Assembly (NCBI GenBank): GCA_013398295.1
Contig: VZSF01009846.1
Span: 124,001-188,000 of the forward strand
Direction: 5' to 3'
Length of the DNA stretch: 64,000 bases
Origin: Chionis minor
Taxonomy: Eukaryota > Chordata > Aves > Charadriiformes > Chionididae
A program made the translations under genes and the position numbers. The notes beneath the pieces were generated by a model that saw only the letters and a list, made by a program, of their open reading frames with translations, was not told where the DNA came from and made no database searches. Within the stretch, counting starts at the first letter, position 1; the number at the start of each line of letters is the position of its first letter. Positions 48,163-60,175 of the stretch are shown here, in pieces.

Positions 48163-51100
48163 AGAGGAGCATCAATTTTTTTGTTGTTGTTCTATGAGAG
48201 AAGGCAGGGAGAAAGGAGGAAACATGTTTGCTTTTTTGTATTTACGACTCTTGAAAACCAGAAAACACAGGGGAAATCACAAACTCCATAACCACAAGAA
48301 AACAACTTATATTGCAAGTCATTTTGGTATGTAAGGAGGAGTATGAGACCACTGCTCCCTTAACCTTAAAGCATCAAAGATGCAAGTTGGTCAAACAGTC
48401 ATTAAAGGACTTTTGAGACAGTAATGTTCTCTGCAAAACAGTACACAGATTACTTCAGCGTCACTACAGTTTAACTGCTGCCTCTAGAGAAAGCAGGAAA
48501 CGCTTCATTCCACCTTGTTTCTCTAGTGTGGTTTTGCTGAAAAATCCATCTACATTTTATTTATAATACAACCTATCATATAGCTTAACCTTTTCTCCCC
48601 CGTCTCCAACTCACGCTTCACTCATTTGAAAAAGCTCAATTTTCTTCACTTGGGTCTTTCTGCACTTTTTCCTCTCTTTAGCCCCATTTGGAGCTGTGAA
48701 AATGTCCCTTCTCCCATTTAAGCCTTTTGTTTTATGGTACTTATCTATTTTTAGACTTCAATGTTTCAGTCAGTATGAGGCATTAGGATAGAAAATAATT
48801 GTTGTGATCTGTTCCTCTGTGTTGCTTAATGAAGTAAAAACGAAAGTTGCATAGCAGTTTGGCAGTCTTACTGGCTGTGAAGTGTCATTAAGCAAGAGAT
48901 GGCAAGTTTTATCACGCACCTCTGACTACTAAATTCACAAAACAAACAGAAGGTTTACCATGGGAGGTTGAGAGAGATCAGGCAATATCCTCAAGTCACT
49001 CTTCCAGTAAAACAGCGTGTGGTTACTAAAATTGCTATGGGAACATGGGAGTTAGTCAGAAACATACAGTTCTAGGTGAAAATGTTCCTTAACCTTTTAC
49101 ACTACCGCTACTACAAAAAAAACCCCAAGGTGTAGAAAGTCTGGTGCTCGTATACTGGCAAAAACTAAAACATTAAATCTGAAGCAGTGTCATGCTAAAA
49201 TCTTTTATGCAGTCTTTGTTGTTAAGCTGTAGTATTTGATTAAGGAAAGAAAGCCTCCACATGTGTCCTCCAGTAATGCACTTCGCTTGATTTTAACACA
49301 TTATTTAATTGCAGCTGAAAAGATGAGGCTACAGTGAAGGGGTAAACAAGAGACAACTGTTTTCTTTGGAGCCAGTGCTGCATGCAATTATTTTGCTCAA
49401 TGGACTCCTCATATGATTTTGGAGGGAAGTGAAGTTATATTTGGGTATCTCCATTGTGTGCACGAAGTCTGCTCTGGCTTCCCTCTGTGTTTTATGGTTC
49501 CTTGATAATGGAAGTGTACTAAAAAAACCCCAGTCCTTCTACCAAAAGAACTGCTAAATTCACCAGAATTTAACGAACTGTCTGCCATATTACTCATTGC
49601 TCCTCTTAACCACATATCCTGTTTCCAAATATTCACAGTTTGTGAAATAAACGCTTACTCCCTCTAAATCCCAACTAAAAAGTATCTTCCGGGACAAAGT
49701 AAAACAGTGTTCCTCAACAGACAGCTACAACCCTTCCACAAATATATTGATATTTTGTACCTTCCTCATTATACCGGTTGCTCTGAGGAAGCCTTATTTC
49801 TCTGATTTCCACAAATGAGCCAAAATACGGTCTGGAAATTAATATAAAATGTCAATTATTAAAACCAATGTTCCAAACACAGAATTCAGGTTACTCAGGT
49901 TATTTGAGTTACAAAACCTAGCTTCTCAAAATACAAATGAAGTTTTCTAAACTAAATATAACACCAAGAAGGAAAAAAACCCCAATCAATTATAATTATC
50001 CACGTAGCATGTTTCTGCTTCCTGTCATTTATGCCATTAGGACACTGACATGGGAGAAGAACAGAGGGCATTTGAAATTTCCATGACTTTTCTAAGGTCA
50101 TGGGTATCACAGACGTGATTTAATAAACCAGACCAGTTAGGTTGATGGAGCACACAGAATTAATTAGTCCCTTGCTCATAAAAGAAATTAATCAAGAAAA
50201 AATAAAAAACATACACAAGCATTTTGCTTTCAACAAGCAAGCTATCTATCAGATGATGAGGTTAAAAAAATTACTAGCAGAAATAACAGAAAACTGATCA
50301 CACTGGTAACTGAACGTATCTGGAATATGATACCAAATCTGGCCACAGGGCCTTGGCAAACATGAAAATGACCAAACCAAGAATGTAAGAATAACAATAA
50401 TGCAAAAAGATACCTATTGCATAGGGAATCTTTCTCCATAAGAAATATTTTCTACAGCCTTGATATCCTGATGAGATTGTATGTAATAAGTTACTCAAAT
50501 AATAATGAATATGTTTGAGATTCAAAGACCCGAAAGACAGGATTATGTATTTGGTTAAATATACTCTAAAAATTATGCTCAGTTGTTCATTTCTGTCAGA
50601 AGGCACCAGAAGTCCTACGCCACAAGAAGCTCTAAAACATCTCCTGCATTTTTGCCACAGTGATGTAGACACAAATGGCTACTGTGAAAGCAGGTTTTGG
50701 AGAAAGCATGGCAACACACCCCAGACATTTTAGTCCAGCTCCATCCTCTATCCATCCCTTCCCTCACTTCTGATTCTCTACTTCTGCAAAAACTTATTTT
50801 ATAAAATATAGCCATTCTGAGATGCAAATCTAAAGATTGACTTACACTGTTTTTAACTATGCCATAAACAACATAATTGTCAAAACCCACTCATCCACTC
50901 ACCCACCAGTTCTGTGTGTCATATTTGCATTGCCAAAACCAAAACATAAAGGAGCAAACTGCAGTAATACAATCCAGACCCGCACAATAATTACTGCACA
51001 AAATTAAAGACAGTAAAAGAACGTGTGGATTTCTCACTTCGAGGTATTGGCTGTGTCTCAGACACAGTCACTTATTACTTCACAGTATCTGACAGCACAA

Positions 51101-51195
51101 GAATAGTTCAGATTGCTACAACACACATTATGAATATCATTGTTCCCCTCTATTCACAAGAGCCAGAGTTAAGACATCCTGCTTCCCCGTAGACA

Positions 51196-51290
51196 GTGCT
51201 TGGGTTCTATTCCTGAACTTACCATCAATGTGTGGCATGACCTTTTGCTAATATTTTACCTCCGTTAGTCTGTTTCAGATTAAAGAGTTC
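51196..51290 (+). mobile_element. MIR / tRNA-derived SINE-like remnant
   Basis: GGGTTCTATTCCTGAACTTA, CCATCAATGTGTGGCATGACC, TTTTGCTAATATTTTACC and TCCGTTAGTCTGTTTCAG follow the order of the conserved core of MIR-type SINEs (variable TTC box, TGTGTGACCTTGG, AAGTCACTTAACC, CTCAGTTTC). It is old and degraded. MIR-like elements predate the split of mammals and birds, so an avian relic is plausible. Confidence 0.5.
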
Positions 51291-53604
51291 AAGTATTTGT
51301 TGTTGTAAAGCATTTAACAATTTACAAATAGAAACCATATTAAAAACAGTATGTCAGAATTCCAACAGACTTTATTCAAAAATACATTCTTTTAAAAATG
51401 TAATTTCACTCCTAATTCACAATTGCCTGTTACTCTTTAAAGCTGTCACACCTGGAAGGTCTGTCTTGTCTTTAATAGCACTGACAGAGAAAACAAAACA
51501 AAAACCAGCTCCTTACTTTGCTGTGAAGACTGTGTTTCATTCTGATAACAAAATTTATCTAATTTCTTTCCAATTTAAGAATTTAATCAATAAAACAGAC
51601 AAGACCCCAAGGGGAGGGGGGCACATATTAGAAGCAAATGGTAGAACGTCTCAGTGCCTGATTTTTTTCTTTTAAACAAAGCACAATTTTTAGATTAAAT
51701 AAGTGAGAAAGGCAACAGCGTTATTATTCCTGCTGTGTTCCGTAACAAGCACAGCATACTTTTATCAGCAGTGAACACTGCGGGTTAGGATGCATTTCAT
51801 GTGAAATCTGAGCAGTACTTTCCACTGGTAGAATACCACTGTTAAAAAAAGCGTCCCGGCAAAACCCTCCTTCCAGGCTTAAGCCTGACCATAATTAATG
51901 TTGTATCTTATAATAAGCTTTCTATAAACTTTTCCAATTTATTAAATATAGCGATATACCTTTTAGAATATGACATTTTACAACCATCTTTTTGTTACTT
52001 ACACCTTATGAAAACTAAACGTGAATTCAGTCTGATAACTGGCTCATACATTTCGGTTTTACAAACCTATGCAACTTTAGCAGGCAGTGTATTAAAATAA
52101 AGAATATTGCTGTTCCGTTACTTGTGAAAAGGAGGGGCAAAGCTACACAGAACCCAAATCTTCCACAGCTTTTTCTATGGAGCATTAGCACGGTATTAAA
52201 TTCAGTATCTGAAGAAAGCACTGCAGAATGACGAGGCGTATCAGTTAACAGGTTAAAACACTGATATGAGGGTATAGGAAAGTGCTAGACCAAAATCAAG
52301 AACTGCATTTAGCAACAGTGTGAAGAAACATTTTCCAATTGTGGCAAAAATATGCTATTTTCACATACAGCAAAAAGGGATCCCGTTGCAAGGAATTTAT
52401 AAATGCACACCTTATTCGGCCACAAAGCAACAAGTTAAAAAAACCCCACCACTAATTTCACACCTTCTTAGGGAAATTAAACATAAAAGTTACCTATCAA
52501 AATAATGTACTTTCTCAGTGCAGAATACTGCAGATTTTAAAAAGAAATCTGCAGCAAACTAAGGTGAGCATTTAAAATGCTGAAGTTTTTCAGAGATGCA
52601 CTAGTAATTAATTTTAACTTAAAATCTTCATGTCCCACTCACCAAATCCTACACTGTAAAATGTGAAGTCAGATTACAGATTCATAGAAAAAATAGAAAG
52701 TGTCCTTGGAATGCTACTCTGCTTGTTGGTCCTAAAAAGCTTAAATCGCTAGTATTAGTCTTAACATAAACAAAGTCAATAATCATAAAGAGTGACAAGA
52801 GATCAGAATCCAGGTCCCAAATTGTTTGTTTCATCCACTACAAGTTCTGCCCATAGTAACTGCAACCACAGATACATGTCCAAATGCTATTTCAATAGAG
52901 TATTAAACACGGAATATCACAAAATTTGCACACCAGGCACAGAGCTACCATTGCCTCTGGTTCTTTATCCTGTATATTGTTTTTACTCCATTTCAGTACT
53001 CTCATTCTCATCAAACAGCTCCTCATTGTGCTTGTTTCACATAATTAATATAGTGCCAGTTTATGCTAAATACAGTAGTACTGGTTAATGCTTGACATAG
53101 GTCTAGAGTCTGCCAGGTTATGAGCAACCAATTATTTTCCATTATCTAGCAAAGACTGAGTGATTTTAATAAGGTTCACTGAAGAATTCATAAGCAATGC
53201 TATAGCACTTTCATACATCTCCCATTAAGTATCATTTCTCATGAAAATTCACTTGGACAGCTTAATGTAATACCCAGGAAAATGTGACAAACTGACTGGA
53301 ATCGTGTGGCTTGTACAAAGAGCCAAAAAAAAATTGGGAACCTTTCTCAAAAGCTAAGTTCAATTCTGCCTACAAAAGAGACCCTTTGATTTGTGGATTT
53401 AATGTCTCTGTTGCTTCCTCCTCTAAAAGGGTGGTCCCACCTTTGCCTGTCTCTGGAACCTGGGCGCTCTTGCTTACTTTTCTCGTTCACAGCAGATTAA
53501 GTGCTAGTCATGACTCTATTCACTGCCTTTTTCAGGACTCCGCAGAAGAGTGTAGTTACACCTTCAAAACTGAAAACTCTCCACAACTGCAGAATAATTT
53601 AGCT
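51291..53604. other. AT-rich noncoding DNA
   Basis: No exon, RNA gene or recognised element. Open frames at 52792-53088 and 53311-53607 have no recognisable motif. Confidence 0.5.
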
Positions 53605-53670
53605 TGAAATGAGCCTCGGGAGGTCATCTGGCCCATTCATCCACATAGCAGGGGTAACTCTGAAAGTCCA
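53605..53670 (-). mobile_element. CR1 3' end trace
   Basis: GAGCCTCGGGAGGTCATCTG, GCCCATTCATCC and AGCAGGGGTAACTCTGAAAG match in order the complement of a CR1 3' UTR (GACCTC.GGAGGTCATCTGGTCC, AACCCCCCTGCTC, then AGCAGGG.TAACTTTGAAAG). It may run on to about 53780 in a form too decayed to align. Confidence 0.55.
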
Positions 53671-54499
53671 AGTATTTTGCTTTACAGCATATAGCTTCCC
53701 CAGAAATGTCTACTCTGACATCTTACTTGCGGGCAGCACTTTTCACAGCATGAAAATTTAAATCTCTCTTAAACTATTCAGCTACAGAACCCCATAAACT
53801 CTTCCTTTCAAATTTAATTTAGCCATTTTCAGTGATGTTCTCTATTTGCTCCCCTCCAACTTCAAAATTTTATTTAAAATACTAATTCCATACATTGAAA
53901 TCCTTTTGATAATAATCACTATCATATTAGACAAGAATCTCTTGAGTTTCAGTTGTGGTTGCCTTAATCACTGTATTCCTTTTTATCTTTTCTTCATAAC
54001 TTTCTCATTTTGTACTTTTTGTATCACTGCACATGTTACAAACAACATCCTTTATTTCTATGACTTCCTTAGCTAGCTACACATCAATTATTAGTTGAGA
54101 TAATAAAGTGGTAGGCTAATGCCTGCAGCTCAAAGAGGGTTTTGCTCCTCAGCCGTTCATTTCCTGCCTCAGTCAATTCCGTACATTCCACATCACTTTT
54201 GATCCTTTAACTGAAACTATTTTGGCAATTTTATCTTATCTGTTACTAATGTGCACAATATCTACTCTAAATGTGTTCCATATTGACATTTCCATAATTT
54301 CCATTCTTCTCCTCCTCCCATTTTCTCTTTCATAAGACATGTTGATTGCAATCAGGTAACTTTCTTATCATTGTTATTTCATACCTGTACTTTTTAGTTA
54401 CATGTACTTCCCTTACAAATCAAATCTTGCTGTGTTCCCTGGTTTATGTTTGGACACAAGACAAAACTATTTTAAAACAGCTACAGGAGTATGAGATAA
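53671..54499. other. AT-rich noncoding DNA
   Basis: Nothing supported. The last part may be the degraded 5' side of the SINE-like remnant that follows. Confidence 0.4.
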
Positions 54500-54577
54500 A
54501 CTCCCCATCTGTAAAATTTTATATGCAAACTTTACACATAAAGTGTAAAGCCTCTTTGAGACTGTGAATTGCTTGGG
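54500..54577 (+). mobile_element. MIR-like SINE 3' remnant
   Basis: ACTCCCCATCTGTAAAAT, then ACACATAAAGTGTAAAGCC and TCTTTGAGACTGTGAA follow the 3' half of MIR-type elements (CATCTGTAAAATGGGG, then GTAAAGCGCTTTGAGA). The match is short and by eye. Confidence 0.42.
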
Positions 54578-57500
54578 GTAAAAATTACATTATTTTAAGG
54601 TTCGGCATATGAATGACAATACTAATAACAGAAAAAGAATCTAATCAAATAACACTTCAGATAAACACAATTACAAAAAAAACCCCAAACCAAAATGCAT
54701 AGCAATTTCCTGCTTTTTGAATTTGTAGGAATTCTTGAAACATCTAATTGTCTCTCCCCATCTCACTGATTTCATTAACAAGAAATGCAAATGCATCAAC
54801 CTTAATAAATTCCATGCAAGACACTTCTCTTTCCTGCTTCTGAAAACAGCAAGTTTTACAAGACTATCAAAAAATCTTCCTAATCTTTGAATTAGTAGCA
54901 ATACTAAAGGCACAAACCTATACATAGAAGAGTCCCACTTTTCTCTACATCTGTAAAGCAAAATGCTAGTCTTAAGATGTCTGCTGAAAATCTGGGAGAT
55001 GACTGCCTTTTTTGGAAAGCATGGGTCCAGCAGCCATGAAAAAGAAGTGTAATATTTAAGAACTGGTCACAGCTTAAAGCAATTATTTTCTTTGCTACAT
55101 TGCGCCCTTCCTCATGCTAACAACTCACAACCACCTGCAAACTACAGTCCATTTCCTTCTGTGCCACGGCAATTTAATTTTTTTTTTTAAAGCCCACTGG
55201 GAACTTACTCATGATTTCTAGCAACCTCCAAGATACTGGTTTTGTTTCATTTTCTAATTCCTTTCAAGAATCCATTTTGTGCTATAGCTTGATAAATAAC
55301 GTTGGCGCAACTGAGACAGAGGTAAACTTCATTCACCAGCCTTTCTTCCACCTGCTACAGAAGAAAACACACACTTGGGGTTTTGATGAATTTAGAGGGA
55401 GAATCAATACACTCAACAGCCAGCAGGAGAAAGGGGGTTTTGTTTTGTTTTGCTTTTATTTCCAAAGCTCATCTCTGCAGTCACAGTTTGTTCTACTGCT
55501 TTTTTGTTTGCCTTGAAGGACACTTGACATAGCTATCTATGTTGACATAACGTAGCTATCTATTCACATGCAAAAAAAATGCTTAAGTTAAGCAACCTTA
55601 AGTTTTAGAGTCTGTATCAGCAACTTCAGGAAAAAATTCCAACATTCTAACAAGAACAGCTAGGGAAATTCAATCCCATGCTGTGCTGTTCCCCCTGATG
55701 CCTGTGCCAAAGACAACCTTCTCCTCCTTGGTTGAGGATTTCCTGCCCCTTTCCAAGCCGATTTCCAGGCTCCGTGCAGCCCACAGAGTAATGAAATAGT
55801 AAGCAAAACAGACTTTACTGTCACTCATACATCTGCAGTCCCTCACTATATAGATATTTGTTAAATCTGCAAGTTTAAATGAGGGCATTTATTAAAATAA
55901 AATTTAAAAAAATTGGAAAAATCCTTTTGGTCATCTCACCCATATTTCTGCCTGTGGACAAGTGTATTCCATCTTATACTCTCTGGAAATGTTTTTTTCC
56001 CCATTTTCTGCACAGCATTTGTCTACCTGGGGGGAGATCAGTTACCTCCTACGTTATTTTATAAGCCACCTTCAGAAAGTGGAGACTACACAGCTGATTT
56101 CCTGTGATAGATTCTAGACTAGAATGAATCCCAGCCAAGCGCTCTACTTCTCCCAGGTGCATTATTTCAGCACCTGAACTGTGCGTTCTCCACAGTGCCC
56201 AAGAGTGTAATCCACTAAGGACGGCAAAGCCTGACCTTAAGCCACAATGCTCATAATCAATTGCTGTTTGGGCAAAAATCCAGGGCTTCCATAAGAAACA
56301 ATCAGCAAAAATGAAATGGTAATTTTTACACAGTTTAAGTCAATTAAACTTGAAAGGGATTTTGTGGGACAAAATAAAAGACTTTTTTTTAGCCCAAAGG
56401 CTTTCTTCTTGATATATTCCAAACACTTTTACACTCAGTAAAGAAGCTAGTATTCTTTAACCTAAAAAAAAAAAACCCCAAACCTGCAAAAAGTATTTTA
56501 ATAGGAGTGTAAGAAATAGATGCAAATCATAAGGAAGTGACGACTCTATATAACCAGATTTTTTAAAAAAAACTTTATTTCCACGAAGGCAAAGAATAAT
56601 TTAATTTTCTCAAGTTCTGAAGTAATATTAACATATATTGTACATGTACAATGGCAGAAGATTAATTTTGCACCTGTTCCATTTGTGGAACAGCACATTA
56701 CTGGATATTGTTTCCAGTGGCAATAATAACCTGCAGTCTTCCTAATATTCGGAGTCTCCCTACCCCTGCAACTTTTTGTGAAAGAACTGAGCACATGCCG
56801 ATTCCACATAACTAAAAATGGGAAGTGCTTATTTTTATATAAAGATATACAGTAAAATAATAATATTTTGGTTTCAATCTGCAAAGCTCTTCTTCCAGTG
56901 TTATAGGCTGACTGATGTTTGGTTCACAATTCTTACTTACTTCTTTAGTTTAAAAAAAAAAAAAAAGCTAATGCTGAAACCACGTTACCAAAGTGCTTCA
57001 GAAAACAGTGCGGAAAACAGAACGCTGATTTTTTTCTGTTCGTCTCAACCTACATAGCTATAAAAAGCTAGTAGTCTCTCAAGTTTGCAAGTTTTGAGCA
57101 TCTTAAAAATAGCCACATTACAAAAAACATTCAGGTTACTTCAACAAATTTAAAGCTGGGTTATGATGGATTGGAATGTTTTGAAAACAAACTATTCTAT
57201 TGCAAAGAAGGGAAGAAAGGGTTTAGAGCAAGTATCCACTACCTAACACCTTGATGGTGCTTCATTTACAGCACTGCAGCTCTCATGCTCAGCATTTCAC
57301 CAGTCTATCCTTAAAGAACATATACACTAAATGCCATTTTGGGGGTTGGTTTGGTTTTTTTATTATATCTTTCATCTACCTTACTATTTCTACATGCCTT
57401 TGAAGGATCTGCTCTTGGTCTGTCGCTCACCCTTAGATTGCATTCCCTCAGCTAAAGATGTGTCAAGGTTTTCTCTTCAAAAAGCAGTAAACACAACAAG

Positions 57501-58609
57501 TGTACTCTGTCCTAGACAGGCATCGCACACCTCACTCAAAGTCAAGGATGGCTCCAGATTCTTTGTGACTTCCTCAATGCCACAGGAGTTTGTGGTTTAA
57601 AACTGTAATGTGAATTTTAAAGCAATTCCACTACAAAAAAAAATAAATATTATGCTATACTTGAATTTTCAAGAGCTTTTCAGAATAACTTTTCAGATAC
57701 CAGGCTGAGAACAAAGCACTGCATCATGTGGCGTAATATTTTGCACAGTGCAACACTTCCCTGCATGCTCACCATCTTCAGCCTCGCTCAAGAAACTCTT
57801 TACTGGTTCAACTCAACTTTGGTTAGCGCTCCATGAAGAACATGTCCTTGCTCTTCTCTTGCTGTTAATTGCCCTTACAGCCTCCACGTCCCCATATTTG
57901 TTTCCTGCACTTCTGCTCTGTGTTTCACCATTTTCAGACATCTCTGTCCGAGAGCTTACCTGAATGCCAGCCAACCTGAGTCTGGCTGCCTACAGGACCC
58001 TTCGCAAATCAATGCGCTCTGACAGAGAAGCTCATTGCTGCTGCAGTAAAGCAGTTCTCCTGAAAAAGCTGATCATTAAATATTTCCTCCGGTATACTGT
58101 GTCAAATATATTTGCATTTGGAAGGAAATCAAATAGTACCAATTCCAATACTAAAACCTGGCTGTTCTTAATCTCATCCATATCCTCTGCGAACCATTTT
58201 GGTTCTCATCAGACAGATTTTCATTTCCACTCAGCAGGACACAACTTTAGAACGAGGCAACTAAAACACCTGCTTAAGAACTTCTTAAATGTTAGCCTCC
58301 AAAAGTACAGATAAGCATACACTGCTATCCAGACACTCCGAAACTGTCATAAACACTGCCTAAACATCTTTCTTGCACTTATATCATTCCATGCTACCCC
58401 TTCAGGAGCAGAAGATACCCTACATCACAAGAAGCGCTTTAAGGCCTGAAGAACAAAGGAAACCAATCTAATAAAGAATGGTATATTATTTAATCAACTT
58501 TTGTTAAAAAAAAAAAACAGAAACAACAATGGAAAAAAAAATATACTAGCTATATGAAGGCATCTTTTGAAAATGTGTATTAGAACTTCTCAGACGTAGC
58601 ACCAGCCCC
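54578..58609. other. AT-rich noncoding DNA
   Basis: No gene recognised. It contains A(n)CCCC motifs at 54675 and 56464, a T6A8 junction at 56559-56572 and a G/T tract at 57337-57365. A minus-strand ORF at 55670-55888 and a minus-strand donor-like site near 57963 were examined and not accepted as exons. Confidence 0.5.
57337..57365. repeat. G/T low-complexity tract
   Basis: T4G5TTGGTTTGG followed by a T7 run. On the minus strand it is A-rich with CC and CCCCC runs. Confidence 0.75.
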
Positions 58610-60175
58610 AGGAATTCAACAACCTGAAAGTGCACAAGTCCATGGGACCTGATGAAATTCATCCACGGGTCCTGAAGGAGCTGGCGGACCAAGTTGCAAA
58701 GCCACTTTCCATCATATTTGAGAAATCGTGGCAGTCTGGTGAAATTCCTGTGGATTGGAAAAAGGGGAACATAACCCCGATATTCAAAAAAGGGAAAAAA
58801 GAGGACCCAGGAAACTATAGGCCAGTCAGTCTCACCTCTGTGCCTGGCAAGATCATGGAGCAGATCCTCCTGGAATCTCTGCTAAGGCACATGGAAAACA
58901 AGGAGGTGATTTGAGACAGCCAACATGGCTTCACCAAGGGCAAATCCTGCCTGACAAACCTGATGGCCTTCTACGATACTGCCACGAACTTGGTGGACAA
59001 AGGCAGAGCAACGGACGTCATCTACCTGGACTTAAGCAAAGCATTTGACACTGTCCCGCATGACATCCTAGTCTCCAAATTGGAGAGTCACGGGTTCGAT
59101 GAATGGACCACTCGGTGGATAAGGAACTGGCTGGATGGCCGCACTCAAAGGGTTGTGGTTAATGGGTCAATGTCCACGTGGCGGCCAGTGACGAGTGGTG
59201 TCCCGCAAGGGTCAGTACTGGGACCAGTGCTATTTAACATCTTTGTTGGAGACATGGACAGTGGGATCGAGTGCACCCTCAGCAAGTTTGCCGATGACAC
59301 CAAGCTCGGTGGCGCGGTTGACACACTGGAGGGAAGGGATGCCATCCAGAGGGACCTGGACAGGCTTGAGAGGTGGGCTAATGCAAATGGCATGAAGTTC
59401 AACCAAGCCAAGTGCAGAGTCCTACACCTGGGACGTGGCAATCCCAGGCATAAATACAGGCTGGGCAGAGAATGGCTGGAGAGCAGCCCTGAGGAGAAGG
59501 ACTTGGGAGTGCTCATGGATGAGAAGCTCAACATGAGCCGGCAGTGCGCGCTGGCAGCCCAGAAAGCCAACCGTATCCTGGGTTGCATCAAAAGAAGCGT
59601 GGCCAGCAGGGCACGGGAGGTGATTCTCCCCCTCTACTCTGCGCTTGTGAGACCCCACCTGGAGTACTGTGTCCAGCTCTGGAGTCCTCAACATAGAAAG
59701 GACATGGAACTGTTGGAACAGGTCCAGCGAAGGGCCACTAAGATGATTAGAGGGATGGAGCACCTCTCCTATGAGGACAGGCTGAGAGAGCTGGGGCTGT
59801 TCAGCCTGGAGAAGAGAAGGCTCCGGGGAGACCTGATAGCAGCCTTTCAGTATCTGAAGGGAGCCTACAGGAGAGCTGGAGAGGGACTCTTTGTCAGGAA
59901 GTCTAGTGATAGGACAAGGGGTAACGGTTTTAAATTGGAAGAGGGGAGATTTAGATTAGATATTAGGAAGAAGTTCTTTACTGTGAGGGTGGTGAGGCAC
60001 TGGAACAGGCTACCCAGGGAAGTTGTGGAGGCCCCATCCCTGGAAGTGTTTAAGGCCAGGCTGGATGGGGCTTTGAGCAACCTGCTGTAGTCAGAGGTGT
60101 CCCTGCCCATGGCAGGGGGGTTGGAACTTGATGATCTTTAAGGTCCCTTCCAACTCTAACCATTCTATGAATTCT
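58610..60175 (+). mobile_element. CR1 LINE, long 5'-truncated copy
   Basis: The best-preserved mobile element in the window, about 1.57 kb. It begins inside ORF2, upstream of the reverse transcriptase core (at roughly [14 protein letters not shown]), and runs through the ORF2 stop at 60088-60090 to a CR1 3' UTR. The UTR has CCCTGCCCATGGCAGGGGGG, TTGATGATCTTTAAGG, TCCCTTCCAACTC and terminal CATTCTATGAATTCT. ORF1 and the endonuclease domain are absent, so it could not move by itself. CR1 copies typically lack a poly-A tail and end in short ATTCTATG-type repeats, as here. I could not see a convincing target-site duplication. Confidence 0.97.
58630..60090 (+). pseudogene. CR1 ORF2 reverse transcriptase, partial, one in-frame stop
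   Basis: ORF2 of CR1 encodes the endonuclease/reverse transcriptase that copies CR1 RNA at a nicked genomic target. This copy keeps 487 codons from the first valine/GTG position used here, counting stops. Counting that codon as residue 1, the RT motifs are all visible: YRPVSLT near 57-63, [14 protein letters not shown] near 98-111, [13 protein letters not shown] at 132-144 (catalytic Asp), [12 protein letters not shown] near 189-200 and FADD at 220-223 (the catalytic Asp pair). The C-terminal region ([30 protein letters not shown]) is complete. The only break is TGA at 58912-58914, where relatives have an arginine codon; CGA to TGA is the typical CpG decay change. The N-terminal endonuclease is missing, and no active promoter is visible. 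Dead, but comparatively young. Confidence 0.95.

Larger units (their letters stand above)
47029..51195. other. AT-rich noncoding DNA
   Basis: No gene recognised. Pyrimidine- and G-rich tracts are listed separately. Four A(n)CCCC motifs occur here or just beyond, at 49115, 49521, 49973 and 52437. A short ACC triplet run lies near 47777. Confidence 0.5.

Noticed and set aside
55670..55888. Minus-strand 72-codon frame with a coding-like tail (SLEIGLERGRKSSTKEEKVV)
   Set aside because: No family recognised, no splice sites in the right places; kept only as a note.
57963..58062. Minus-strand segment with CAG/GTAAGC donor near 57963 and an acceptor-like tract near 58062
   Set aside because: About 98 bp with no recognisable product; the acceptor is weak.
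59145..59763. Long antisense frames (148 and 113 codons)
   Set aside because: They are shadows of the CR1 ORF2 on the opposite strand, caused by its GC-rich codons.
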